DNA of 13,828 nt from Flavobacteriales bacterium (GTDB lineage Bacteria; Bacteroidota; Bacteroidia; Flavobacteriales_F; PHOS-HE28), in NCBI GenBank assembly GCA_024640205.1, contig JAHEFL010000007.1, forward strand, positions 1-13,828, in the 5' to 3' direction. Within the stretch, counting starts at the first letter, position 1. The number at the start of each line of letters is the position of its first letter. Below the pieces are notes generated by a model. The model ran no database searches. It was not told where the DNA came from and saw only the letters and a list, made by a program, of their open reading frames with translations. Shown in pieces: positions 6,044 through 12,521 of the stretch. The translations under genes were made by a program, and so were the position numbers.

Positions 6044-7431
6044 TCAGGCCCCTTGCCATCGCGCTGCTGTGCGCGGTCATGGGCTGCAAGGGAAGCCAGC
6101 AAGTGGTAACGCCGGTGGAGAGTTCCGTGAACACGGAGCCGGAAAGGCCTACCTGGGTGCGGTCCAGGCCAATGAGCGATGCGTTCTATGTCGGTATCGG
6201 ACTGGCGAACAAGGCTCGGCCGGATTTCCAGGAAGCCGCGAAAAAGAACGCTCTGAATGATCTCGCAAGCGAGATCAGTGTGACCGTGGAGGGCAACAGT
6301 CTTCTGTACACATTGGATCAACGGGGTCGCTTTGACGAGTCGTTCACTGGCACGATCAAGACCAGGACAAGTGAGCAGTTGGAGGGCTTCGAGGTCATGG
6401 GGACCTGGGAGAACAACTCGGAATACTGGATGTATTACCGCCTTTCGAAGAGCGAGCATGCCAGGATCAAAGCGGAGCGAAAGGCCAAAGCCATTGGGAA
6501 TGCGACGGACCTGTACATGCGTGCCACGGCCAGTCTGGCATCCGGTGATGTCCGGTCCGCCTTCGACCAGGATCTACGGGCCTTGCTGGCCATGCGCGAT
6601 TATTGGGGTGAGAACGATATGGTGGAGGTGGAGGGCAGGTCCTTTGCCTTGATCAATGAGATATACAATGACCTTCAGCGATTGACCAGTGGCATCCAAT
6701 TGTCGTTTCTCCCCGAGCGCTGTGCGTTGGATTATCATGGTAGTTTCCGGAGGGAAATGCTGATCTCCGCCAAGCATCGTTCGGACGATGGGTACCGCGA
6801 TCTGGCGCAATTGCCCCTGGTGATCTCCTGGCCCGGGAACACGGGTAAGGTCACCGAAACAAAGAATACGGACGCATCTGGTCACGTCCGGACCACCGTG
6901 CAGCGCGTGGAGCTGAATGCTTCCCCCCGGGAGATCAAGGTGCGGCTCGATATGGATGCGCTCGTGAGCAAGGAGCACGACGCAGCACTCATCAAGCCAC
7001 TGGTTTCGAGCCTTACCGTTCCGGATAAAGTGGCACTGATCGACGTGGAAATGCCCCGCATTCACATGCGGGCCACCGAGACCAACCTGGGACAGGCCGT
7101 CAATGATGCCGGCGTAGCAATGGCGATACGCGAAGAGCTTACGAAGAAGGGCTTCCGCTTCGTCGATCGGGAATCTGAAAGCGATCTGATCCTGACGCTG
7201 AACTCCACGACCAGACAGGGAGGGGAGTCCAATGGGTTTTTCACGACGTACCTGGACGTGAGCTACAGTTTTCGTGACCGGAGATCAGCTGAAGTGGTGC
7301 ATGAGGGAGGCCAGCAAGGGGTGAAAGGGGTGCAGTTGGATCATGCCCGGGCAGGAATGGATGCTTACAAACGGGCCATCCAGGACATTCGCCGGGACCT
7401 CGTACCCGCCATGATGGATGCCATGCTATAG
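6040..7431 (+). CDS. Large LPP20-family lipoprotein
   Basis: This is a 463-residue lipoprotein (MIRPLAIALLCAVMGC, Cys16). Residues about 36-140 show the LPP20-like pattern: RPTWV, then DAFYVGIG, then an alanine-rich helix (EAAKKNALNDLASEISV). Next comes a helical segment (about 150-215, with SAFDQDLRALLAMRDYWGE) and a predicted beta-sandwich, Ig-like region (about 240-310). The C-terminal part (about 330-463, with REELTKKGFRFVDRESESDLIL) resembles the alpha/beta fold of CsgG-like or related envelope proteins, but I cannot assign it. The start overlaps the preceding stop as ATGA, indicating translational coupling. Function is unknown; its neighbours suggest one envelope complex. Confidence 0.75.
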   Translation: MIRPLAIALLCAVMGCKGSQQVVTPVESSVNTEPERPTWVRSRPMSDAFYVGIGLANKARPDFQEAAKKNALNDLASEISVTVEGNSLLYTLDQRGRFDESFTGTIKTRTSEQLEGFEVMGTWENNSEYWMYYRLSKSEHARIKAERKAKAIGNATDLYMRATASLASGDVRSAFDQDLRALLAMRDYWGENDMVEVEGRSFALINEIYNDLQRLTSGIQLSFLPERCALDYHGSFRREMLISAKHRSDDGYRDLAQLPLVISWPGNTGKVTETKNTDASGHVRTTVQRVELNASPREIKVRLDMDALVSKEHDAALIKPLVSSLTVPDKVALIDVEMPRIHMRATETNLGQAVNDAGVAMAIREELTKKGFRFVDRESESDLILTLNSTTRQGGESNGFFTTYLDVSYSFRDRRSAEVVHEGGQQGVKGVQLDHARAGMDAYKRAIQDIRRDLVPAMMDAML

Positions 7432-7507
7432 GAATACCTTGCTGTTGCGTAGTTTGGCACGCAATTGGAAACAACACCAACAAGGACAACATCAACGTCC
7501 ACGAACC

Positions 7508-8104
7508 ATGAAAAACTTGACCACCAAGCGAACCATTCCGGTCCTGTTGACGGCGCTGATGCTGTCCGGTGCAATGACCGCGTGCAAAAGCAAGAAGAAA
7601 ACCGTGGAACCGAAGCTGCCGGAAGGCGAAGTTGAGGTCGTGATCCCCTGCTCAGGACCGGAGTTCTTCACCAACGACAAAGTGTTCCGTGCAAATGCCC
7701 TCGGTGAGAGCATGGATCAGGCCACCTCGAAGAAGAAGGCCATGAGCAATGCCCGTGCGGACCTTGCCTCGGCGATCAATACCCAGGTGAAAGCGGTGAT
7801 CGACAACTACGTCAATAGCCGTGAGATGAACAATCGGGAAGAGGTCGGTGAGCGCTACGAGAGCCTGGCCAGGGAGGTTGTCGATCAGAAGCTGACCGGT
7901 ACCAAGACCATTTGCGAGAAGATGATGCGCGTGGGAGGTACGGGGAACTACAAGGCCTATGTGGCGATCGAATTGAGCGCCCAGGACCTGCTCAGCGCAT
8001 ACAACGAGCGCATCAGCAGCGATGAGCGTCTGCGTATCGATTACGATTACGAGAAGTTCAAGGAGACCTTTGACAAGGAGATGGAGAAGATGGGGAATCG
8101 CTGA
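7508..8104 (+). CDS. Small LPP20-family lipoprotein
   Basis: The start is placed at the ATG giving a lipoprotein signal (MKNLTTKRTIPVLLTALMLSGAMTAC, Cys26), 30 codons inside the longest frame. The mature 173-residue part begins KSKKK, a basic stretch opposite to the acidic signal that sends Bacteroidota lipoproteins to the cell surface. It contains one LPP20-like domain (about 44-165): CSGPEFFTNDKVFRANALG, then an alanine-rich helix KKKAMSNARADLASAIN, then KAYVAIELS. The C-terminus is highly charged and helical. A 76-base gap separates it from the larger LPP20 gene and a terminator follows, so it is probably the last gene of the operon. It is equivalent in domain content to Vibrio FlgP, but orthology is not shown. 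Confidence 0.75.
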   Translation: MKNLTTKRTIPVLLTALMLSGAMTACKSKKKTVEPKLPEGEVEVVIPCSGPEFFTNDKVFRANALGESMDQATSKKKAMSNARADLASAINTQVKAVIDNYVNSREMNNREEVGERYESLAREVVDQKLTGTKTICEKMMRVGGTGNYKAYVAIELSAQDLLSAYNERISSDERLRIDYDYEKFKETFDKEMEKMGNR

Positions 8105-8124
8105 TAGCGCCATTCTTCCAAAAT

Positions 8125-8162
8125 GAAGCCCCGGACGGTCCATAGCGATCTGCCGGGGCTTC
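8125..8162 (+). terminator. Terminator after the lipoprotein operon
   Basis: A perfect 10-bp stem GAAGCCCCGG / CCGGGGCTTC encloses an 18-base loop. It starts 20 bases after the stop of the small LPP20 gene and ends 23 bases before the DUF423 start. Confidence 0.8.
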
Positions 8163-8173
8163 GTCCTGTTCAA

Positions 8174-8181
8174 GACCTTTG
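8174..8181 (+). promoter_or_regulatory. Possible -7 box of the DUF423 gene
   Basis: GACCTTTG matches 7 of 8 positions of TAnnTTTG and lies exactly four bases (TGCC) before the ATG, the same spacing as at rimM. No clear TTG -33 element is seen at the right distance; TCTG at 8149-8152 is the closest. Confidence 0.4.
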
Positions 8182-8185
8182 TGCC

Positions 8186-8581
8186 ATGGATCGGAAAAGT
8201 ATCGGGTCGGGGGCAGGTTTCATGCTTGCAGCGGTCGTGCTTGGGGCATTTGGCGCACATGGTTTGCGCAAAGTGCTGGATGTCAATGAATTAGCACAGT
8301 GGAACACCGGGGTCTCCTATCAGGTCTATCATGCGCTTGGTCTATTGCTGGTCGCTACTTTTCGTCCACACTTGGGTGCGACCATCAGTTCCTGGGTCAG
8401 AAGGCTGTTCGTATCGGGCATTCTGTTCTTCAGCGGCTCTCTTTACCTGCTGAGCACGAGGGACATCACTGGTTTGGAGGGAGTGGGTGCTTGGGTCGGT
8501 CCGATCACCCCTGTTGGTGGACTGTTCTTCATGGCCGGATGGGCGCTGTTGTTGATAACCGTGTTACGACGCGAAAGATGA
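8186..8581 (+). CDS. DUF423 family small membrane protein
   Basis: This 131-residue integral membrane protein has four predicted membrane segments (about 8-28, 44-61, 73-90, 108-127). The conserved DUF423 features are present: GAFGAHGL (20-27), W.TG..YQ.YHAL (39-51), FSGSLYLL (82-89) and GPITPVGGLFFMAGW (105-119). The family (E. coli YwdK/YgdD type) has no settled biochemical role. The start was moved 21 codons inward because the upstream part would translate the preceding terminator and the family normally begins shortly before the first membrane segment. It is flanked by a terminator upstream and a pckA promoter downstream, so it is probably a single-gene unit. Confidence 0.88.
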   Translation: MDRKSIGSGAGFMLAAVVLGAFGAHGLRKVLDVNELAQWNTGVSYQVYHALGLLLVATFRPHLGATISSWVRRLFVSGILFFSGSLYLLSTRDITGLEGVGAWVGPITPVGGLFFMAGWALLLITVLRRER

Positions 8582-8583
8582 TG

Positions 8584-8616
8584 TTGCCTCTCTGTTAACT
8601 GAAGGGGCTAATTTTG
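8584..8616 (+). promoter_or_regulatory. Candidate pckA promoter with exact TAATTTTG box
   Basis: TAATTTTG (8609-8616) matches the TAnnTTTG consensus at every position. TTG at 8584-8586 lies 22 bases upstream, slightly longer than the usual 19-21. The box is 25 bases before the pckA ATG, leaving a leader of roughly 20 bases. Confidence 0.55.
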
Positions 8617-8641
8617 TCCCCCTATTCCCAAAACCTAGGAC

Positions 8642-10255
8642 ATGAACGAATTCGGGCATAAGCCGAAGAACGCGGACCTATCAGCGATCGGATTGAGCCG
8701 CGTTGGTGATGCGTATTGGAACTTGGAACCTGCTGAACTGATCGAGCACACCATCCTCAACGGACAGGGTGTATTCGCTTCCAGCGGGGCGTTGACCGTG
8801 GAGACCGGTGAATTCACGGGCCGCAGCCCCAAGGACAAGTTCTGTGTGAAGGATGCCACGACCGAAGGCACCGTTTGGTGGGGGGATATCAATATTCCCT
8901 TTTCTCCGGAGAAGTTCGATGCCTTGTACGACAAAATGTGCGCCTACCTGATGAACAGGGATGTGTACGTGAAGGATGCCAGCGCCTGTGCGGATCCGGA
9001 ACATCGGCTGAACCTGAGGGTTGTCGCTGAGTATCCTTGGAGCGCCCTGTTCGCTGGGAACATGTTCCTGCGACCTTCAAGGGATGAGCTGGAGACATTC
9101 GAGCCGGAATGGCATGTGGTATGCGCACCTGGCTTCATGGCCGACCCGGAGAAGGACGGGACACGCCAGCACAATTTCGCCATCATCAACTTCACCCGGA
9201 AGATGATCATCATCGGAGGTACAGGTTACACCGGTGAGATCAAGAAAGGCATCTTCACGGTACTGAACTACGTCCTGCCGCAGGAGCGTCAGGTGCTGAG
9301 CATGCATTGCAGTGCGAACAGCGGGAAGGATGGCGATACGGCCGTGTTCTTTGGCTTGAGCGGTACCGGTAAGACCACCCTCAGCGCCGACCCGGAGCGC
9401 CACCTCATCGGCGATGATGAGCATGGTTGGAGCGACAAGGGCATTTTCAATTTCGAGGGCGGTTGCTACGCGAAGTGCATCGATCTGAGCAAGGAGAAGG
9501 AGCCCCAGATCTGGGATGCGATCAAATTCGGTGCGCTCTTGGAGAACATCGTCTTCAAAGAGGGGACGACGGAGGTGGATTTCGCGGATGGATCGAGGAC
9601 GGAGAATACGCGGGTCAGCTATCCCATCGATCATATCAGCAACATCGCCGAGCCAAGTGTCGGGGGGGTGCCTAGGAACATCTTCTTCCTTACTTGCGAT
9701 GCATACGGTGTATTGCCGCCGATAAGCAAACTCACTCCCGGGCAGGCCATGTACTGGTTCATCAGCGGCTATACCGCGAAGGTGGCAGGTACTGAGGCCG
9801 GTATCACGGAACCGAAAACGGTTTTCAGTGCGTGCTTTGGGGCGCCTTTCCTGCCTTTGCATCCCACGAAGTATGCCGATATGCTGGGTGAGCGCATGAA
9901 GCAGAGCGATGTGCGGATCTGGCTTGTGAATACTGGATGGAGCGGAGGTGCATACGGAACGGGTGAGCGCATCAAGCTGAAGTATACCCGGGCCATGATC
10001 AGTGCAGCCCTGCAAGGCGAGTTGGACAATGCCACATACGAGGAGCACGGTGTATTCGGCCTTCATTTCCCGACCGCCTGCCCTGGTGTGCCTGCTGAGA
10101 TCCTGAATGCCAGGAAGTCCTGGAAGGACGCGAACGCCTACTCGGAACAAGCAGAGAAGCTGGCCAAGGCGTTCGTGGAGAATTTCAAGAAATACCAGGA
10201 TGGTGCAAGTCCTGAGATCCTTGCGGCAGCACCGCGCACGGCCGTCAAAGCGTGA
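8642..10255 (+). CDS. pckA: Phosphoenolpyruvate carboxykinase (ATP)
   Basis: PckA converts oxaloacetate and ATP to PEP, ADP and CO2, the first committed step of gluconeogenesis in the cytoplasm; it can run in reverse for anaplerosis. The 537-residue length is typical of the ATP-type enzyme. Visible signatures are the substrate-binding FTGRSPKDKF (58-67, with Arg61), Lys201/202 in GEIKKGIFTVLNY, MHCSAN (221-226, metal-ligand His222), the P-loop GLSGTGKTT (238-246), the metal-binding kinase-2 motif GDDEHGW (257-263), and NTGWSGGAYGTGERI in the C-terminal part. The set identifies the ATP-dependent rather than the GTP-dependent family. It has its own promoter-like sequence and a strong terminator, so it is probably monocistronic. 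Confidence 0.97.
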   Translation: MNEFGHKPKNADLSAIGLSRVGDAYWNLEPAELIEHTILNGQGVFASSGALTVETGEFTGRSPKDKFCVKDATTEGTVWWGDINIPFSPEKFDALYDKMCAYLMNRDVYVKDASACADPEHRLNLRVVAEYPWSALFAGNMFLRPSRDELETFEPEWHVVCAPGFMADPEKDGTRQHNFAIINFTRKMIIIGGTGYTGEIKKGIFTVLNYVLPQERQVLSMHCSANSGKDGDTAVFFGLSGTGKTTLSADPERHLIGDDEHGWSDKGIFNFEGGCYAKCIDLSKEKEPQIWDAIKFGALLENIVFKEGTTEVDFADGSRTENTRVSYPIDHISNIAEPSVGGVPRNIFFLTCDAYGVLPPISKLTPGQAMYWFISGYTAKVAGTEAGITEPKTVFSACFGAPFLPLHPTKYADMLGERMKQSDVRIWLVNTGWSGGAYGTGERIKLKYTRAMISAALQGELDNATYEEHGVFGLHFPTACPGVPAEILNARKSWKDANAYSEQAEKLAKAFVENFKKYQDGASPEILAAAPRTAVKA

Positions 10256-10272
10256 TCTTTTCACTACCTAAG

Positions 10273-10309
10273 AAAGCCCCACACCCGGGACCACGGTGTG
10301 GGGCTTTTT
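10273..10309 (+). terminator. Strong terminator after pckA
   Basis: A perfect 13-bp stem AAAGCCCCACACC / GGTGTGGGGCTTT around a 9-base loop ends in a run of five T. It begins 17 bases after the pckA stop. Confidence 0.92.
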
Positions 10310-10324
10310 CATTGAATCAGAAGG

Positions 10325-11503
10325 ATGAGGCTGAAGCGTGAAGATCCAACGGACCGCGTTCGCATCGTGCTTCTTCAGGCATGTCCCCACGCGGGCGTTG
10401 GGCTGGTATTGATAGCAGCGTTGCTCCTCGGCTCATGTGTTGGTCCGAAGAGCCCCTCCACGGATGCGCAGGTGTGGTCCGAAGTCCCGAACAGTCATGC
10501 CCTGGGATTCCGTCTCCTTTCCTCAGGGTCACTTCGTCGTGCGATCGTCTTTGGATCGAGGGACGAACGCGATACGCTTGCCGATCTTGTGATCACCACG
10601 GAACGCTCGGGACCACTAAGCTCCGGTCCTTCGCAACACGTTCTTGTGTCTCTGGACCGGATCGCTGTGGTAAGTACAACACATCTTTCCTTTTTGGCTG
10701 CTGTGGAGGCGGCCGATAGGGTGGTGGCTGCTGCCTACCTGGATCAGGTGCGGGACCCGCTCGTTCTATCCCAATTATCCGGTGTGGTCCGGAACCTGAT
10801 TACGGCGAACGGCGTGGACCGGGAGCAATTGATCGATCTGGCGCCGGATGCCCTTCTGGATCATCCGTTCGGACGCTCCTCCTCCTACCTCAACGCGGTA
10901 CCCGGTATTCCGGTCATCCCAGTTACCGAATATCTGGAGGTCCATCCCTTGGGCCGTGTGGAATGGATCCGGTTCTTCGGTGCCATATTGGGTAAGGAGA
11001 GGATGGCAGACAGCGTTTTCCACGCCATTCGGACCCGCTATGAGGCTATTGCCCGGGATGGAAGGCGTTCTGCCGCCCCGCCCACTGTATTCATTGGAAG
11101 TGTTTGGCAGGGGCAGTGGTTCGTGCCAGGGGCTGACAGCTTCATGGCCTCCTTGGTCGCCGATGCCGGGGGGCAGTACGTCTTCGCGGACAAACCCGGG
11201 ACCGAGAATCTCGCGATCGATCTCGAGACCTTGTTGGATCGTTGCAGGTCGGCGGATCGTTTCGGGGTCTTATTGGACCTTCCGGAGCCGATCAGTGACC
11301 TTGATCTGGCAGGTGGGGATCGACGTGTGGCCTCGCTTGAGGTGTTGAAGAATGGAGGCTTCTATGGGAACAGCGCGACCCATGATCTTTTTGGCCGTGC
11401 GCTGTTGGAACCGGAGGTCATGCTCGAAGATCTCCGGTGCATCATCGACCCCGATCCATGTTCGGGTCGATCACCTCAATACTTCGGTCGACCGCGTCAA
11501 TAG
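10325..11503 (+). CDS. Metal-chelate ABC transporter substrate-binding lipoprotein (BtuF/FepB-like)
   Basis: This is a 392-residue predicted lipoprotein with an unusually long N-region and the lipobox LGSC (Cys38). The mature part has the cluster C (helical-backbone) solute-binding fold of siderophore, haem and cobalamin carriers: an early lobe with VSLDRIAVVSTTHLSFLAAV and DRVVAAAYLDQVRDP, then ELI...PDALL, and a second lobe with FIGSVWQGQWFVPGADSFM and DAGGQYVF. Ligand cannot be read from sequence. No permease, ATPase or TonB receptor gene is adjacent, so it is an orphan here and its partners must lie elsewhere. AGAAGG directly abuts the ATG; a GTG 14 codons inside would give a shorter signal and is an alternative start. 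It converges on the Mpo1-like gene, with overlapping stops. Confidence 0.82.
   Translation: MRLKREDPTDRVRIVLLQACPHAGVGLVLIAALLLGSCVGPKSPSTDAQVWSEVPNSHALGFRLLSSGSLRRAIVFGSRDERDTLADLVITTERSGPLSSGPSQHVLVSLDRIAVVSTTHLSFLAAVEAADRVVAAAYLDQVRDPLVLSQLSGVVRNLITANGVDREQLIDLAPDALLDHPFGRSSSYLNAVPGIPVIPVTEYLEVHPLGRVEWIRFFGAILGKERMADSVFHAIRTRYEAIARDGRRSAAPPTVFIGSVWQGQWFVPGADSFMASLVADAGGQYVFADKPGTENLAIDLETLLDRCRSADRFGVLLDLPEPISDLDLAGGDRRVASLEVLKNGGFYGNSATHDLFGRALLEPEVMLEDLRCIIDPDPCSGRSPQYFGRPRQ
11444..11471. terminator. Possible hairpin terminator inside the end of the substrate-binding gene
   Basis: ATCGACCC (11444-11451) pairs with GGGTCGAT (11464-11471); two more base pairs form past a bulged C. It lies 30 bases before the plus-strand stop and 26 bases beyond the minus-strand Mpo1-like stop. 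The genes overlap and leave no intergenic space, so it could end the minus-strand transcript. There is no T tract, so the call is weak. Confidence 0.3.
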
Positions 11504-11970
11504 GGTATGCCCATCCGGCGATAGAGCGAACTCATCAGCCAGGCCGGACCGATCATCAGGAACTGCACATCCTCCAGAAAACTAGGTTTCCTGCCTTCGA
11601 TCTTGTGGCCGTAGAATTGGCCTATCCAGGCTGCCGCGAATAGAGCCAGGCTGATGGTCCACAGTGGCCAGGGTGCGTGCAGGTCCAACCAATATGCGAT
11701 CACAAGGCAGGCCACGCTGAAGGCAAGCATACCGAACATCAGGGAAAGCGAGAGCCTGGCGTAAAAGATCGCCACCAGTGTGACGGCCACCTTGGCCACC
11801 ACCCCGCGGGAAGTGGGCACTAACGTATCCGGAACGTCAATGCTCCAGAGCAGCCCGATGATGCAGAAGTAGATCACCGGCACACAGATCCAGTGGATCG
11901 CTTTATTCGTGGCGTTCTGATGGCTTACACTATAATCCGCAAGCCATTGATGGATGTCACGCTTTGCCAT
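11497..11970 (-). CDS. Mpo1-like / DUF962 membrane protein
   Basis: This 157-residue multi-pass membrane protein belongs to the DUF962 family, whose yeast member Mpo1 is an Fe(II)-dependent dioxygenase in alpha-oxidation of 2-hydroxy fatty acids. The conserved parts are an N-terminal WL..YS.SHQN.TNK.IHWICVP segment (9-31; His17, His26), two or three central membrane segments, and IGQFYGHKIEGRKPS (116-130; His122) near the C-terminus. These histidines are candidate iron ligands by family analogy. The ATG at 11970 is preferred over one nine codons upstream because homologues begin close to the WL..Y motif. It overlaps the DinB gene by 14 bases, and its stop overlaps the convergent plus-strand stop (TCAATAG). 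A fatty-acid substrate in this organism is inferred only. Confidence 0.82.
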   Translation of the reverse strand: MAKRDIHQWLADYSVSHQNATNKAIHWICVPVIYFCIIGLLWSIDVPDTLVPTSRGVVAKVAVTLVAIFYARLSLSLMFGMLAFSVACLVIAYWLDLHAPWPLWTISLALFAAAWIGQFYGHKIEGRKPSFLEDVQFLMIGPAWLMSSLYRRMGIPY

Positions 11971-12490
11971 GGTCCAGGTAGCGTTCTTCAATGACATTCA
12001 TGTGATGGACCGCGTGCCCCGCGATCACCCAGCCGATGGCCCGCACGCTGATGCGGGTGCCGTTCGCCGTTCCCATACGAGCCAGCATCTCCGGTGTGAA
12101 GCTTCGGAAGAGTTCCACCGTGGTCCAACGCAGAGCATCGTGTTCGCGGAGCAGTTCGTGAAAATCCCGATGTCCCACCTGTGCTGCCACCGCATAGGCA
12201 TTCTCATCAAATCCAGGGAGCTCCGTTTCATCCATGCGAGCAAATCGAAGTGCCCTGTATGCGAAGATGCGCTCAGAATCCAGCACATGTTGGAAGACCT
12301 CCTTGATGCTCCATTTGTCCGGCTGGTAGCGATGGTCGGCATGACCCGTTGGGATCCGGGATACCGTTCTCCAAAGTCGGTCCGATGCGGACCGCAAGGT
12401 TTTGATCAGGTCACCCTCCGGTGCTTCCTCCACGTAGCCGCGATAGAAGGACGGGATCTCTTCCAAGGGTGGTCGGTCGGACGCATTCAT
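11957..12490 (-). CDS. DinB superfamily protein
   Basis: This 177-residue protein has the four-helix-bundle DinB/YfiT-like pattern: the segment HRYQPDKWSIKEVFQHVLDSE (53-73) is typical, and the presumed metal triad is His68, His159 and His163 (GHAVHHMNVIEER). Such proteins bind a divalent metal and include hydrolases and thiol transferases; many act on small thiols or in stress responses, but the substrate cannot be predicted here. The start at MNASDRPP is chosen over one seven codons upstream because a -7-like box, TATCTTTT, ends four bases before it and would lie inside the longer version. It overlaps the downstream Mpo1-like gene and lies 31 bases after the YdcF-like gene. Confidence 0.83.
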   Translation of the reverse strand: MNASDRPPLEEIPSFYRGYVEEAPEGDLIKTLRSASDRLWRTVSRIPTGHADHRYQPDKWSIKEVFQHVLDSERIFAYRALRFARMDETELPGFDENAYAVAAQVGHRDFHELLREHDALRWTTVELFRSFTPEMLARMGTANGTRISVRAIGWVIAGHAVHHMNVIEERYLDHGKA

Positions 12491-12494
12491 GTCG

Positions 12495-12502
12495 AAAAGA
12501 TA
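12495..12502 (-). promoter_or_regulatory. Possible -7 box of the DinB gene
   Basis: On the minus strand TATCTTTT matches 7 of 8 positions of TAnnTTTG and lies four bases (CGAC) before the DinB ATG, the same geometry as at rimM and DUF423. No good -33 TTG was found at 19-22 bases. It may give the last two genes of the cluster their own leaderless transcript. Confidence 0.35.
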
Positions 12503-12521
12503 GGGATGCAAAAGATGCTAT

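Noticed and set aside
9077..10264. 395-codon open frame on the minus strand opposite pckA
   Set aside because: It lies antisense to an unmistakable pckA and shows no recognisable protein family. Long antisense frames are expected in GC-rich, codon-biased genes.
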